DNA of 64,000 bases, taken from Prochlorococcus sp. AG-347-I19 (GTDB lineage Bacteria > Cyanobacteriota > Cyanobacteriia > PCC-6307 > Cyanobiaceae). The stretch is from NCBI GenBank assembly GCA_003279105.1, contig QCBO01000001.1, forward strand, positions 248,001-312,000, given 5' to 3'. Positions 45,433-56,443 of this stretch are shown here, one piece after another; positions within the stretch are counted from its first letter, which is position 1, and every line of letters begins with the position of its first letter. The translations under genes were made by a program, and so were the position numbers. The notes under the pieces are model-generated. The model searched no databases. It was not told where the DNA came from and was given only the letters and a program-made list of their open reading frames with translations.

Positions 45433-46152
45433 ATGACTTTTACAAAATTTCAATTTAACAATTTCTGTTATTGGCCTTCAAATCCAAAAAAAATTGTTGA
45501 ATTTATTGGTGGAAGTTATTTAGCTTCTAAGCCAGATTTAACTTATAGAAGATTTATAGAGAGTTTAATTAATAAAAATTATGCAGTACATGCATATAAA
45601 TACACACCACAATTTGATCACCAACAACTTGCTATCAAAGCATGGAAAGATTTTAAGAATTGCCGAATATCTTTATCCAAGAGAATAGGGGCATCAATTC
45701 CTTCAATAAGAATTGGTCATAGCCTAGGCTGTAAACTTCATTTAATTTCTCCTGATGGAGGAAGAAATTGCGAAAAATTCATATCTATTAGTTTTAATAA
45801 TTTTAGTGCTAACAAATCAATTCCATTATTGAAACAAATTTCTCAAAAATTAGAATTCAATAGTGAATTTAGCCCAAGTCCCGAAAGAACTTTGCGATTA
45901 ATTGAAAAAACATATAGTCAAAAAAATAACTTCCTAATAAAATTCAACTCAGACGAATTAGATCAAACAGATAAATTATTTTGTTGTCTAAAAGCAAGAA
46001 AAGAAGATAATTCTAAGGGGATAATGCTAAAAGGTACACATACCATAATTGCAAGCGCAGGACTAAGAGAAAATTTTTTAGGAGATTGGGCCGATGATGA
46101 ATTCAAAAGAAATACTATAAAAAAAATTTCTAATTTAATTGATCAATCTTAA
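45433..46152 (+). CDS. DUF1350 family protein (alpha/beta-hydrolase-like)
   Basis: A 239-residue protein starting MTFTKFQFNNFCYWPSNPK and reading FIGGSYLASKPDLTYRRFIE. It carries a nucleophile-elbow-like IGHSLGCKLHLI, the pattern of the cyanobacterial and plant family DUF1350. Hydrolase activity is inferred from the GHSLG motif; no substrate is known. Its stop codon directly abuts the convergent acs stop codon (46152/46153). Confidence 0.78.
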   Translation: MTFTKFQFNNFCYWPSNPKKIVEFIGGSYLASKPDLTYRRFIESLINKNYAVHAYKYTPQFDHQQLAIKAWKDFKNCRISLSKRIGASIPSIRIGHSLGCKLHLISPDGGRNCEKFISISFNNFSANKSIPLLKQISQKLEFNSEFSPSPERTLRLIEKTYSQKNNFLIKFNSDELDQTDKLFCCLKARKEDNSKGIMLKGTHTIIASAGLRENFLGDWADDEFKRNTIKKISNLIDQS

Positions 46153-48135
46153 TTAGGATAATTCTTTCAATTTTTCTAAAACAGAACTATCTTCCAGAGT
46201 GCTTATATCCCCACTAATTTTTTCTCCAGCAGCCAAAGATCTCAAAATTCTCCTCATAATTTTTCCACTGCGTGTTTTCGGAAGAGAGTCTGAAATTATA
46301 ATTTTTTCAGGTTTTGCGATAATTCCAATTTCATTAACAACATGTTTCTTTAGATTCTCTACTAATTCTGAAGAAACTTTCACGTCTTTCTCGAGAGATA
46401 CAAAAGCAACTATAACTTCACCTTTTAAATCATCTTTTTTGCCAACGACTGCAGATTCTGCAACTGATTTATGACTTACCAAAGCAGATTCTATTTCCAT
46501 TGTTCCTAACCGATGTCCTGAAACACTTATGACATCATCAACTCTTCCCATAATCCATATATAACCATCTTCATCAATACGTGCTCCATCTCCAGCAAAA
46601 TAAACATTTTTTTCTCCTTTGAAGGAAATATATTCCCAATAACTCTCCAAATATCTCTCTGAGTTTCCGTGAATTGTTCTCATCATTCCTGGCCATGGTT
46701 TCTTAATAATTAAATAGCCACCATCATTCTCTTTAACCTTATTTCCATTCTTATCAACGATTTCAACTTCAATTCCTGGCAGAGGGAAAGTAGCTGAACC
46801 TGGTTTTGTAGCAACGACTCCCGGTAAGGGACTTATCATCACACCACCAGTCTCTGTTTGCCACCAAGTATCAACAATAGGACATTTATTTTTACCAATA
46901 ACATCTTTGTACCACATCCATGCTTCAGGATTAATTGGTTCTCCAACTGTGCCCAAGAGTCTAAGACTCTCAAGATTATATTTATCAGGGATTTCACGTC
47001 CAGACTTCATAAATGCTCTTATTGCAGTTGGTGCAGTATAAAAAATAGAAACTTTATATTTTTGAACAATTTCCCAAAAAGCCCCTAAATTTGAGGGTCT
47101 TGGCACGCCCTCATACATCAAGGTTGTAGCACCATTAGATAAAGGCCCATAAACTATATAACTATGGCCTGTAATCCAACCAACATCAGCAGTACACCAG
47201 TAAATGTCGTCATCTTTCAAATCAAAAATCCATTTAAATGTTAAATGGGACCAAAGATTGTAACCACCTGTTGTGTGCACTACACCTTTGGGCTTTCCAG
47301 TAGAGCCTGAAGTATAGAGAATAAAAAGTCTGTCCTCGCTATTAATGACTTCTGGTTCACACTGATCTTTTTGATCTTTTAATAATTCGTGCCACCATAA
47401 ATCTCTATCATCATCCATCAAAATATTTTTTTTGGTTCGTTGAACAACAACTACTTTTTCAACAACTTTATCTGCTCCACTTTCAATGGCAGCATCAACT
47501 GCTTTCTTAAGTTCAATTACCTTATCTTTTCTAAAGCCACCATCAGCAGTAACAACAAATTTAGCGTTTCCATCAATCAACCTATCTTTTAAAGCTTCTG
47601 AAGAAAATCCTCCAAAGACAACTGAATGAGGCGCGCCAATTCTTGCACAAGCTAACATCGCAAACATCGCTTCTGGAATCATCGGCATATAAATACATAC
47701 CAAATCTCCTTTTTTTACACCAATTGCTTTTAATGCATTAGCTGCTTTACATACCACTTTTAGAAGTTCTTCGTAAGTATATTTTTTGCTATCTCCCGGT
47801 TCGCCTTCCCATATCAGTGCAGTCTTTCCTCCAAGCCCTCTCTTAATGTGTCTATCTAAGCAGTTATATGTAATATTGAGTTTCCCTTCTTTGAACCATT
47901 CGAAAAAAGGCGCATTTTCGTTTTCTAATACAGTTTGAAATGGTTCAAACCAATCTAATTCAGATTTGGCAAAAGATTCCCAAAATTGAATAGGATTATC
48001 TGATGCTTGTTTTTTTAGACTTAGTAATTCTTCTTGAGAACTAATATTTGAGTTTTCTGCAAATTTTTTTGATGGAGGGAAAATTCTCTTTTCTTCAAGT
48101 ATGTTATTGATTGAATTTTTTTTATCTAATGACAT
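46153..48135 (-). CDS. acs: Acetyl-CoA synthetase
   Basis: A 660-residue AMP-forming ligase. The phosphate-binding motif is [17 protein letters not shown]. The central [15 protein letters not shown] and the hinge [22 protein letters not shown] are present. The C-terminal [15 protein letters not shown] carries the acetylation-regulated catalytic Lys. It activates acetate to acetyl-CoA. Length matches the family's 640-660. It appears to be transcribed alone. Confidence 0.96.
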   Translation of the reverse strand: MSLDKKNSINNILEEKRIFPPSKKFAENSNISSQEELLSLKKQASDNPIQFWESFAKSELDWFEPFQTVLENENAPFFEWFKEGKLNITYNCLDRHIKRGLGGKTALIWEGEPGDSKKYTYEELLKVVCKAANALKAIGVKKGDLVCIYMPMIPEAMFAMLACARIGAPHSVVFGGFSSEALKDRLIDGNAKFVVTADGGFRKDKVIELKKAVDAAIESGADKVVEKVVVVQRTKKNILMDDDRDLWWHELLKDQKDQCEPEVINSEDRLFILYTSGSTGKPKGVVHTTGGYNLWSHLTFKWIFDLKDDDIYWCTADVGWITGHSYIVYGPLSNGATTLMYEGVPRPSNLGAFWEIVQKYKVSIFYTAPTAIRAFMKSGREIPDKYNLESLRLLGTVGEPINPEAWMWYKDVIGKNKCPIVDTWWQTETGGVMISPLPGVVATKPGSATFPLPGIEVEIVDKNGNKVKENDGGYLIIKKPWPGMMRTIHGNSERYLESYWEYISFKGEKNVYFAGDGARIDEDGYIWIMGRVDDVISVSGHRLGTMEIESALVSHKSVAESAVVGKKDDLKGEVIVAFVSLEKDVKVSSELVENLKKHVVNEIGIIAKPEKIIISDSLPKTRSGKIMRRILRSLAAGEKISGDISTLEDSSVLEKLKELS

Positions 48136-48229
48136 TAAATAAATATATGCTTAATAAATTTAGTCGAAAAAATTAGGGTTTTCAAAAATTTTAATATTAA
48201 TTAAGCTCAAAGATTTATTTCTAGTAGAT

Positions 48230-49201
48230 CTAAAAAATACGGCTTAGGACAAATTCTGGAAGAGCCATTAAAGCTCTTTTATATTCGGAATCAGGAAGCC
48301 AGACTATAGCTTCTTTAGAAAGCATTGCAAAATCCTCAGCTAGTTTCCTTGAACTTTCAATAGCTTTAGAGTTCATGATGATATTAAGTGCATCATCTAA
48401 ATCATCTTTTTCAGCAAGTTCTCTGTTTATAAGAACTGACAGTTGTTTATTTTCTTCTAAGGCATATAAAACTGGGGCGGTAAGATAACCACTAGCAAGA
48501 TCACTTACAGCAGGTTTTCCAAGTTGTTTATCATTTCCAGTAAAGTCAAGAATGTCATCTACAACTTGGAAGGCCAAACCAATATTTTTGCCAAAATCGT
48601 ACAAGGAGGTTAAGTTTTCTTCATTAATCCCACTCAAAACTCCAGCTGCTTTGCAACTATTTGCTATTAGTGATGCTGTTTTACAATAACTTTTATTGAT
48701 GTATTTGGAAAAAGATTGAGCTGAATCAAATCTATTTAAATTTTGTTTAATTTCACCCTCTGCTAGATCCATTATTACTCTACTAAGTAATTTAACTACA
48801 TTTACATTGTCAAGATTTGCTAGATGCCAACTTGCTTGAGCGAATAAAAAGTCTCCAGCCAAAACAGCTACTCTGGTATTAAATCTACTATGAACTGTAT
48901 CAACTCCTCTTCTTGTAGACGCCTCATCAACAACATCATCATGGACTAATGAGGCTGTATGAATCATCTCAGTTATTTCAGCAAGCCTTTTATGTTTGGT
49001 TGTCAAGCAAAATTCAGGAGATACGGCTTTTGAAATCAATAAAACTATTCCAGGTCTCAACCTTTTCCCCCCAGCACTAAAAAGGTGTTCTGCTGCGGCT
49101 TGAAGAATTGGGTGACCAGCTCCTATTAAATTTTTCAGTTCTAAAATAAGATCATCAAGATCATTTTCGACTGGTTGTAGTAGCTTTGTTACTGTGTTCA
49201 T
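48230..49201 (-). CDS. sds: Long-chain trans-prenyl diphosphate synthase (solanesyl type)
   Basis: A 323-residue polyprenyl synthetase. The first Asp-rich motif is LVHDDVVDEASTRRG and the second is FQVVDDILDFTG. The KRLRPGIVLLISKA segment binds the allylic substrate. Length and cyanobacterial context favour a solanesyl diphosphate synthase making the plastoquinone side chain; the chain-length residues before the first motif were not used to prove it. It follows murI by a 27-bp gap on the same strand. Confidence 0.9.
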   Translation of the reverse strand: MNTVTKLLQPVENDLDDLILELKNLIGAGHPILQAAAEHLFSAGGKRLRPGIVLLISKAVSPEFCLTTKHKRLAEITEMIHTASLVHDDVVDEASTRRGVDTVHSRFNTRVAVLAGDFLFAQASWHLANLDNVNVVKLLSRVIMDLAEGEIKQNLNRFDSAQSFSKYINKSYCKTASLIANSCKAAGVLSGINEENLTSLYDFGKNIGLAFQVVDDILDFTGNDKQLGKPAVSDLASGYLTAPVLYALEENKQLSVLINRELAEKDDLDDALNIIMNSKAIESSRKLAEDFAMLSKEAIVWLPDSEYKRALMALPEFVLSRIF

Positions 49202-49228
49202 GATTTGCCTCTTTTATATCTTAAGGAA

Positions 49229-50023
49229 TCAAACATTACTTCGGAGGTTAACCAACCTAATTTCTTTATTAATTTCGAGCCAAAATTTTACTTTATTGGA
49301 AAACTCATCTCTTTCTGAAGTAACAAAAAATTTTACATTTTCGAAAGAAATACTCTCATACCGGTCAGTTTCTGGAATATTAAAAGATTTATTAAATTTT
49401 TTTATTAATGCTACCGATGGATCAATAATTTTTATATTTGAATCTAACTTTTTTCTTAAAAAGTCATAAATTAAAGGATAGTGACTACATCCAAGAATTA
49501 ATTCTTCAATATTTTTGTCTATTAGTGGTCTTAAGTATAAGTCTGATAGACTATTTAACTTATCAAGATTTAATTTTTCTTTTTCAATTTCTGATACAAA
49601 TTCTGGACATTCTTGCTGAATTATTATCGTATTCTCTTTTTTAGCATTTATAGCTTCCTTGTAATACGATGATCGAACAGTTGTTTGTGTTGCCAGGACA
49701 CCAATTATTTGTTTATCAACTATTTCCGATACTGAGTTTATAAGATCAAAACAAGGGACCTTTAGCTTGTCTTCTAAAATATCAAGCGCACACGCATTTG
49801 TTGTGTTGCAAGCAACTAAAAGTGCATCTAAATTCTTATCAACAAAAAAAGTACAAATCTCCTTTGCAATTTGTCTAATCTCTTTAGAATTTTTGTTCCC
49901 AAAAGGTATTCTTTTTGTATCCGCTAAATAAAAAACTTCTACATCTTTACGAGTTTTTATTAAAGAATTAAGGATAGTAAAACCACCTATTCCGCTATCA
50001 AATATACCTATTTTAAGTTTCAC
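49229..50023 (-). CDS. murI: Glutamate racemase
   Basis: A 264-residue racemase. It has IGIFDSGIGGFTIL at the N-terminus, the first catalytic Cys in VACNTTNACALDIL and the second in LILGCSHYPLIYDFL. It supplies D-glutamate for peptidoglycan. Length is normal. Its start overlaps the preceding amidase stop by 4 bp, placing it in a cell-envelope operon read from 51932 toward 48230. Confidence 0.95.
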   Translation of the reverse strand: MKLKIGIFDSGIGGFTILNSLIKTRKDVEVFYLADTKRIPFGNKNSKEIRQIAKEICTFFVDKNLDALLVACNTTNACALDILEDKLKVPCFDLINSVSEIVDKQIIGVLATQTTVRSSYYKEAINAKKENTIIIQQECPEFVSEIEKEKLNLDKLNSLSDLYLRPLIDKNIEELILGCSHYPLIYDFLRKKLDSNIKIIDPSVALIKKFNKSFNIPETDRYESISFENVKFFVTSERDEFSNKVKFWLEINKEIRLVNLRSNV

Positions 50024-51105
50024 CCTACTTTATCTAGATATTCGAGGATGCCTTTTGCAATTGCATAGGCTAATCTTTTTCGATGGGTTATTTTCTCTAA
50101 TCTTCTTGCATCTAATCTTCCCGTTAAAAATCCAATCTCTACAAGGACTGCGGGCATCCTAGTATTTTTAATTACATAAAATCGACCTTGTTTAACTCCT
50201 CGGTCAGGACTCCCAGGGGAAACTCTTAAAATTTGTTTTTGAATTCCTTTCGCGAGTAATCTTCCTCTCCACCCTCTGTAATAAAAAGTTTCCAATCCAT
50301 TTATGTCTCTTCTTTTACCTCTTGAGGCATTTGCATGAATACTTACAAAAATATCTGCATCCGTATTATTAGCAATGGAAACTCTTGGAGGTAAATCCAA
50401 ATCAGCTTCATTTGTTCTAGTCAACCTTACTTTGACACCTTTTTCAGAAAGTAAATTTTTAACTATTTTTGAAACCTCTAGGACAACATCTGTTTCTCTA
50501 ATACCACCTATACCTATCGCTCCTGGATCAGGTCCTCCATGCCCTGGATCGATTACAACCTCAAACTTGTTTCGTTTCACCTCTGGTAGTTTCAAATAAC
50601 CATAATTGTTTTTCTTCTTATGAATTACATTTTGATTTACTTTGATATTTCCTCTTTTCTTTTCAACTAAACCTTCACCAATCTTTTTAAATGAATATTT
50701 TGAGTTAAATAGTTTAATTCTCCATCTATTTTGATCTAAGCCAACCATTTGCCAAGTCAAAGGTTTCAAATAAGTTTCTTCCTTAAATTCAATTACTAGT
50801 CTTGTTTTACCCTTATCTGGTTTACCTAATCTAATTTCTTTTATTGGGCCATTACCTTTTATTGTTCTAGGATTTATTAATTCTCCTGGAAAATCTACCC
50901 AGAATCTATCTCCCGATATTTGGTTAGCCTTCTGAAAGTATGCCTTTAAATTTGTATTTGATTTAGTTCTTAATTCTAAAACCCCATTGGCATTTATAGC
51001 CCATGCTGCAAGAGCACTTGAAGATTTAACTGGAAGGATTAAAGAATTTAAAAATAAAAAAACGGATAAATAACGAAAAAGTTTATTATCTAAAAACTTT
51101 ATCAT
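50020..51105 (-). CDS. N-acetylmuramoyl-L-alanine amidase with AMIN domain
   Basis: A 361-residue exported amidase. An N-terminal hydrophobic signal segment (FLFLNSLILPVKSSSALA) is followed by an AMIN-like beta domain (about residues 40-140). The C-terminal zinc amidase_3 domain has VVIDPGHGGPDPGAIG, a Glu in RETDVVLEVSK, IFVSIHANAS and VLVEIGFLTG. It cleaves the bond between MurNAc and the stem peptide during cell separation. Start and stop overlap the nitrilase gene by 1 bp and murI by 4 bp. Confidence 0.92.
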   Translation of the reverse strand: MIKFLDNKLFRYLSVFLFLNSLILPVKSSSALAAWAINANGVLELRTKSNTNLKAYFQKANQISGDRFWVDFPGELINPRTIKGNGPIKEIRLGKPDKGKTRLVIEFKEETYLKPLTWQMVGLDQNRWRIKLFNSKYSFKKIGEGLVEKKRGNIKVNQNVIHKKKNNYGYLKLPEVKRNKFEVVIDPGHGGPDPGAIGIGGIRETDVVLEVSKIVKNLLSEKGVKVRLTRTNEADLDLPPRVSIANNTDADIFVSIHANASRGKRRDINGLETFYYRGWRGRLLAKGIQKQILRVSPGSPDRGVKQGRFYVIKNTRMPAVLVEIGFLTGRLDARRLEKITHRKRLAYAIAKGILEYLDKVG

Positions 51106-51932
51106 TAGTTTGAAAACAATTTGTTTTTTCTATGTTTAAGGCTTGGCATCTGCTCCCTAATTTTCTTCACTCTTTCTTTATCAGCAGGAGCTATTGCAGC
51201 TCCCTGAGTTTTCCCAGCATCAGATAAAACTGTACCCCAAGGGTCAATTACCATTGCATGTCCATGACTTTGCCTTCTTCCGTAATGAATACCAGTTTGA
51301 GCTGGAGCGACTACATATGCTGTATTCTCAATTGCTCTTGCTTGTAATAGGATTTGCCAATGATCTTTTCCAGTGAATGCTGTAAAAGCTGCGGGAATCA
51401 TAATTAGCTCAGCACCATTGGAAGACAAATATCTATAGAGCTCAGGAAATCTAACGTCGTAACAAATCGATAATCCTATTTTGCATAAACCTGGGACATC
51501 TACGATTGGTGGATACTCTGCTCCAGATAAAATAGTGGATGATTCCTTGTATAAATTTCCATCTGGCAAATCAACATCAAACAAATGAATCTTGTCATAT
51601 TTTGCCAAAATCTGTCCATCTTTACCAAATAAGGCTGACCTATTAAAAGTATGACTATCATCACCAGCAGGGACTGGATACCCTCCTCCCAAAAGAAATA
51701 CTTGATATCTTTGTGACATAGTTTTTAGAAAATTTGTACACTTCTCCGACAATTCAGAAGCTAATCTAAGTTTTTCATCATCTCCTCCTAAAAAAGCGAA
51801 ATTTTCAGGCAATCCTATTAACTCAGCACCTCTTCTAGCAGCTAATTCAATTTGTTCTTCTGCTTCAGTAAAATTTTCTTCAACATTTGAAGTACTCGTA
51901 ATTTGCAATGCAGCTACCAAAAAATCAGTCAA
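51105..51932 (-). CDS. Carbon-nitrogen hydrolase (nitrilase superfamily, Nit1/Nit2-like)
   Basis: A 275-residue nitrilase-superfamily amidase. The Glu-Lys-Cys triad is visible: Glu in LIGLPENFAFLG, Lys in KYDKIHLFDVDLP and Cys in GLSICYDVRFPELYR. The last motif and size favour omega-amidase or deaminated-glutathione amidase, which remove damaged metabolites. It is first in an overlapping operon with the cell-wall amidase and murI. The 30-bp gap to comB upstream suggests comB may be in the same transcript. Confidence 0.88.
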   Translation of the reverse strand: MTDFLVAALQITSTSNVEENFTEAEEQIELAARRGAELIGLPENFAFLGGDDEKLRLASELSEKCTNFLKTMSQRYQVFLLGGGYPVPAGDDSHTFNRSALFGKDGQILAKYDKIHLFDVDLPDGNLYKESSTILSGAEYPPIVDVPGLCKIGLSICYDVRFPELYRYLSSNGAELIMIPAAFTAFTGKDHWQILLQARAIENTAYVVAPAQTGIHYGRRQSHGHAMVIDPWGTVLSDAGKTQGAAIAPADKERVKKIREQMPSLKHRKNKLFSN

Positions 51933-51962
51933 GACTTTACTCCTAATGAACCAATTCGTAAA

Positions 51963-52697
51963 TTATGAGGCACGAATCACACCTCTTTCAACTTGAGCTG
52001 GAACAATATCTAAGCAATCAAGTTCAGAGCAACATTTAAAATCATCCTCATAATCTCCAAGACTTGTCAATCTTTTGCCATGGGTTGCTGTTTTTAAACA
52101 TTTCAAAATATCATTTTTCCAGAAATCCCAAAGCGCCAAAGCAGATTGTAATTCGTCATTCATAATATTAATTTCTAAATCATAGTTCTGTTTTAGGTAC
52201 GAAGCCAAAGCACCCGCAGCTAAAGAATCCTCAAGTGAATAAGAACCTTCCCAACCACTACCAAGTATTAAAACATTTTCACTTTTTAATGAAATGATTT
52301 TTTCGGCAACTGCTTTCCTGTTTGGGAGACCCATAGCAAATAAATGATTAGCATTTTGAACTTTTTGCAATGATTTAGTCCCATTAGTCGTACTCATAAA
52401 TAGTCTTTTACCATTAACGACTTTTTGTGTAACTGATAAAGGAGAATTTCCCAGATCAAAGCCCTCAATCTTCTTTCCGCCTCTCTCTCCAAGCATTAAT
52501 CTTTTTTCAGCTTGCCACTTATTTGCAGATTCTTTTAATAAATCTAAATCTGCAAAAACTTGTATTGAGTCAGCTCCATTTCTTAAAGCCCAAGAAATTG
52601 TAGTTGTAGCTCTTAAAACATCAATGACTACTGCAATCTCAGGACTATTTTCAGGAACATCCTTTGCAACGTGATAATAAGTAAGATTAATAGTCAA
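51963..52697 (-). CDS. comB: 2-phosphosulfolactate phosphatase family protein
   Basis: A 244-residue ComB-family protein. IAVVIDVLRATTTISWAL near residue 22, GERGGKKIEGFDLGNSPL near residue 69 and MSTTNGTKSLQ near residue 101 are the family blocks. ComB dephosphorylates 2-phosphosulfolactate in coenzyme M synthesis. Cyanobacteria do not make coenzyme M, so the true substrate here may be another phosphosulfonate or related acid. It is divergent from aroA. Confidence 0.9.
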   Translation of the reverse strand: MTINLTYYHVAKDVPENSPEIAVVIDVLRATTTISWALRNGADSIQVFADLDLLKESANKWQAEKRLMLGERGGKKIEGFDLGNSPLSVTQKVVNGKRLFMSTTNGTKSLQKVQNANHLFAMGLPNRKAVAEKIISLKSENVLILGSGWEGSYSLEDSLAAGALASYLKQNYDLEINIMNDELQSALALWDFWKNDILKCLKTATHGKRLTSLGDYEDDFKCCSELDCLDIVPAQVERGVIRAS

Positions 52698-52825
52698 AAC
52701 CTTTTTCTGATTTTATTATAGAAAACAGTTACTTAATTTGATTATTTTTTTTTTAAAAACAAACTTATTGATAATATAAAACTAATTTGTTTTTACAGAA
52801 ATTTTATCAAGTAATTAATTTGAAA

Positions 52826-54136
52826 ATGAATAATATCCGCACAATAAAAGGTGGAGTTAATTTAAAAGGAAAAGTAAAAGTACCTGGAGATAAATCTATT
52901 TCTCATAGAGCTCTAATAATAGGAAGTATTGCTAATGGTGAGACGACGATTGAGGGGTTCTTACATTCCGAAGATCCACTTTCAACTGCTGATTGCCTAA
53001 GAAAGTTAGGTGTAAATATACCAGAAATAAAAAAAAATGAGCCTTTTACGATTTCAGGATTAGGTCTTGATGGTTTAAAAGAGCCAAAAGAAATTCTCAA
53101 TTGTGGAAATTCAGGAACCACTATGAGGTTATTAATGGGTTTATTAGCCTCACAAGAAGGTAAGAATTTCATCTTAAGTGGGGACGCTTCTCTTAAGGAA
53201 AGGCCAATGAGAAGAGTTGGCAAACCATTATCTTTGATGGGTGGCAAAATTTACGGAAGGGAAAGGGGTAACAAAGCTCCAATCTCAATTGATGGGAAAA
53301 AACTTAAGGGATGTGTTATTGGAACTCCAGTTGCAAGTGCTCAAGTGAAATCTGCAATATTATTGGCAGGCCTCAATGCTTCTGGAACTACTTCTGTAAT
53401 TGAACCAGCATCTTCAAGAGATCACACTGAAAGAATGCTAAAAGCATTTGGAGCAGACATCAGTATCAGAGGAGAATTGGGCAGGAATGTAGTTATCAAG
53501 TCAGGTAGCAACTTAATTGGTCAGAGAATATTGATTCCTGGAGACATAAGCTCTGCTTCTTTTTGGATGATTGCTGCATCTATTGTTCCAAATTCAGAGG
53601 TTTTAATTCAGAATGTCGGATTAAATCCCACTAGAACAGGGATTTTAAATGTAATGGATTCAATGGGGTGCAATTATGAGATCCTAGATAAATCGACTAT
53701 TGCAGGTGAACCTATTGGGTCTATAAAAGTAAAGACTTCAAATAATTTAAGATCATTCACTATTGAAGGAGATATTCTCCCAAAACTTATAGATGAAATT
53801 CCTATCCTTACTGTGGCTGCCTGTTTTTGTAATGGAGTTTCTGAAATTAAGGATGCACAAGAATTGAGAGTTAAGGAGACAGATCGATTAAAAGTCATGG
53901 CACGACAGTTACAAAAATTCGGCGCTGAAATAACAGAAAAAGAGGATGGGTTAATTATTAATGGGCAGTCAAAATTTCATTCTGCGGAGGTAGATAGTGA
54001 GACAGATCATCGAGTAGCAATGAGTCTTGCTATTGCTTCACTTCTTGCTAAAGGTACCTCAAAAATCATGAGATCTGATGCTGCTAGCGTCTCGTATCCC
54101 ACTTTTTGGGAAGAGCTGGCCAAACTAACTAACTAG
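52826..54136 (+). CDS. aroA: 3-phosphoshikimate 1-carboxyvinyltransferase (EPSP synthase)
   Basis: A 436-residue enzyme from ATG 52826; an upstream TTG 52787 would add 13 unlikely residues. It carries [32 protein letters not shown] and [16 protein letters not shown], the phosphoenolpyruvate and shikimate-phosphate binding blocks. It forms 5-enolpyruvylshikimate 3-phosphate for aromatic amino acids, quinones and folate. Length is usual. The next gene follows by 11 bp on the same strand. Confidence 0.95.
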   Translation: MNNIRTIKGGVNLKGKVKVPGDKSISHRALIIGSIANGETTIEGFLHSEDPLSTADCLRKLGVNIPEIKKNEPFTISGLGLDGLKEPKEILNCGNSGTTMRLLMGLLASQEGKNFILSGDASLKERPMRRVGKPLSLMGGKIYGRERGNKAPISIDGKKLKGCVIGTPVASAQVKSAILLAGLNASGTTSVIEPASSRDHTERMLKAFGADISIRGELGRNVVIKSGSNLIGQRILIPGDISSASFWMIAASIVPNSEVLIQNVGLNPTRTGILNVMDSMGCNYEILDKSTIAGEPIGSIKVKTSNNLRSFTIEGDILPKLIDEIPILTVAACFCNGVSEIKDAQELRVKETDRLKVMARQLQKFGAEITEKEDGLIINGQSKFHSAEVDSETDHRVAMSLAIASLLAKGTSKIMRSDAASVSYPTFWEELAKLTN

Positions 54137-54147
54137 CCTAAAAAAAG

Positions 54148-55056
54148 TTGTTGTCTGAATTAATAGAAGTTTTAACTAAAGATGGTAGTTACTCTTTGAG
54201 AAGTGTGTTTTTTCAAGAGAATTTCCATAGTTTATTGGGCGCATTGGAGGAAACAAAGTCAAAGTTTACAGCTACTTCTAATTTGCAAAGATTTCAGGGC
54301 AAATCTCTTAATGTTTTGGATATATGTTTTGGTTTAGGATACAATTCCGCTTCTTTATTAGATGAATTAATTAAACAAAAATCATATTTAAATTTATATG
54401 CATTGGAGATTGATAAAAAGCCTCTTGAATATTCGCTTAGAAATGAATCTTTCCTTAAATTATGGAATCCAAAAGTCAAAAAAATATTTGAATCACTTTA
54501 TCGAAAAGATTACTTTGAGGATCAATTCTTTAAATGCAGTATTTTGTGGGGTGATGCTAGAAAAAAAATCAACATTATTCCATCCTCTATTAAATTCGAT
54601 CTGATTTATTTAGATGGTTTTTCTCCTCAAAAATGCCCACAAGTATGGACGATTGAATTTTTATCCAAAGTCACAGAAAATCTCAATCCTTATGGTTATT
54701 TAATAACTTATTCTTCATCAGCGGCAGTAAGAAAAACCCTAAGAAATCTTGGTTTAGAAATTTTTACTATTAAGCCAAGTTTTAAAAACAGACCTTTTTG
54801 GAGTCAGGGAACTGTCGCAATATCAAAATTTGATAAGAATAAATTGAAACCAAATTTCAATTTTGAAAAGTTATCTCTAATGGAAGAAGAACATCTCTTA
54901 ACAAAAGCTAGTATTCCATATAGAGATCAAGATTTGAACTCAAGTAAAGAAGATATAATCAGGAGAAGATTAGATGAGCAATTATTCTCAAATCTATTAT
55001 CTACAAATAAATGGAGAGAGAAGTGGGGAATGACGAAATTATCCTTTAAGAGTTAG
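54148..55056 (+). CDS. MnmD-like tRNA methylaminomethyluridine methyltransferase
   Basis: A 302-residue protein (TTG start) with a SAM-binding motif [16 protein letters not shown] and the MnmC N-terminal-domain signature [20 protein letters not shown]. It lacks the FAD oxidase half of fused MnmC, so it matches stand-alone MnmD, which methylates the wobble uridine 5-aminomethyl group. A C-terminal extension (about residues 230-302) is charged and unassigned. It lies between aroA and glmU in one plus-strand run (11 and 25 bp gaps). Confidence 0.82.
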   Translation: MLSELIEVLTKDGSYSLRSVFFQENFHSLLGALEETKSKFTATSNLQRFQGKSLNVLDICFGLGYNSASLLDELIKQKSYLNLYALEIDKKPLEYSLRNESFLKLWNPKVKKIFESLYRKDYFEDQFFKCSILWGDARKKINIIPSSIKFDLIYLDGFSPQKCPQVWTIEFLSKVTENLNPYGYLITYSSSAAVRKTLRNLGLEIFTIKPSFKNRPFWSQGTVAISKFDKNKLKPNFNFEKLSLMEEEHLLTKASIPYRDQDLNSSKEDIIRRRLDEQLFSNLLSTNKWREKWGMTKLSFKS

Positions 55057-55081
55057 ATTTAAAATAGGATTTCAAATAAAC

Positions 55082-56443
55082 ATGTTAAGTGTTGCGATAT
55101 TAGCGGCAGGCAGGGGCACTAGAATGGAAAGCTCATTGCCAAAAGTTTTACATAAAATTTCTGGCAAAAGTCTTCTACAAAGAGTAATTGATTCATGTGT
55201 CGAATTAAAGCCCGATAAGATTTTTGTAATTACTGGACACAAATCAAAAGAAGTACAAAAGTCAATCCCAAACGATAAAAAATTCCATGTTGTTGTTCAA
55301 GAACCTCAATCAGGAACTGGTCATGCTATACAGGTACTTTGTAAAGAAGTAAAAAAACATGAAGGAAAACTTTTGGTACTAAACGGCGATGTGCCACTCA
55401 TTAGGCCTAGCACTCTAAAAAGACTTTTGTGTTTACACGATTCAAGAAATGCTGATGTTTCTTTAATTACTACAAAGAAAAAAAATCCTCATGGATATGG
55501 CAGAGTTTTTTTGAAGGGGAGTTTTATAGAGAGAATTGTTGAAGAAAAAGATTGCAATGATCTAGAAAGAGAAAATCCATTAATCAATGCAGGTGTTTAC
55601 TGTTTTAACTGGGGTAAATTATCAGAAATAATTTATACCTTGCAAAGCAATAATAATCAACAAGAGATTTACTTAACAGATACAATATCTCTGCTAAAAA
55701 ATTCCTCAAGTCTCGAGGTAGAGGATAATGGAGAGCTTCAAGGAATTAATAACAGAATTCAACTTTCAGAATGCGAGGAATGTATTCAGAATTCAATTAA
55801 AGAAAAACATATGCTTAATGGTGTAACTTTTATAAATAAAGCAAGTTGTTCAATTAGTGAAGAAGCTGAAATTGGTAAGGATGTAATCATAGAGGCTAAT
55901 ACACATATAAGAGGAAATACGAAAATAAATAGTCATTGCATTATCGGTCCAAATACTTTTATTGAGAATTCTAATGTCGGATTAAATTGTGAAATTTTAA
56001 ACTCTTCTGTTTATGATTCTCAGATAATGGATCATATAAAAATTGGCCCATATAGTCATTTAAGACCTAATTCCAAAATATCTTCCAATAGCAAAATAGG
56101 TAATTTTGTTGAGATAAAAAATAGTCAACTAGAGGAAGAATCTAAAGTAAACCATCTAAGTTATATTGGTGATTCTATTATTGGAAGATCTACAAATATT
56201 GGAGCAGGCACTATTACTGCAAATTTTGATGGACAGAAAAAACATCAAACAAAAATTGGCAAAAATTCCAGTATTGGAGCAAACACAGTTTTTGTAGCAC
56301 CAATAAATCTAGGGGAATCAGTAACAACAGGTGCTGGTTCAGTGATCACAAAAGACTCTAAGGATAATTCATTAGCGATATCAAGAACTAAGCAAGTAAA
56401 TATAGAGAATTGGAAAAAAAGAAATCCTGATTTAGTTAATTAA
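55082..56443 (+). CDS. glmU: Bifunctional UDP-GlcNAc pyrophosphorylase / glucosamine-1-P acetyltransferase
   Basis: A 453-residue two-domain enzyme. The N-terminal uridyltransferase has [19 protein letters not shown] and [11 protein letters not shown]. The C-terminal left-handed beta-helix shows hexapeptide repeats ([33 protein letters not shown]) and the acetyltransferase loop. It makes UDP-GlcNAc for peptidoglycan and lipopolysaccharide. The 3' end overlaps the convergent murF by 12 bp. Confidence 0.96.
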   Translation: MLSVAILAAGRGTRMESSLPKVLHKISGKSLLQRVIDSCVELKPDKIFVITGHKSKEVQKSIPNDKKFHVVVQEPQSGTGHAIQVLCKEVKKHEGKLLVLNGDVPLIRPSTLKRLLCLHDSRNADVSLITTKKKNPHGYGRVFLKGSFIERIVEEKDCNDLERENPLINAGVYCFNWGKLSEIIYTLQSNNNQQEIYLTDTISLLKNSSSLEVEDNGELQGINNRIQLSECEECIQNSIKEKHMLNGVTFINKASCSISEEAEIGKDVIIEANTHIRGNTKINSHCIIGPNTFIENSNVGLNCEILNSSVYDSQIMDHIKIGPYSHLRPNSKISSNSKIGNFVEIKNSQLEEESKVNHLSYIGDSIIGRSTNIGAGTITANFDGQKKHQTKIGKNSSIGANTVFVAPINLGESVTTGAGSVITKDSKDNSLAISRTKQVNIENWKKRNPDLVN

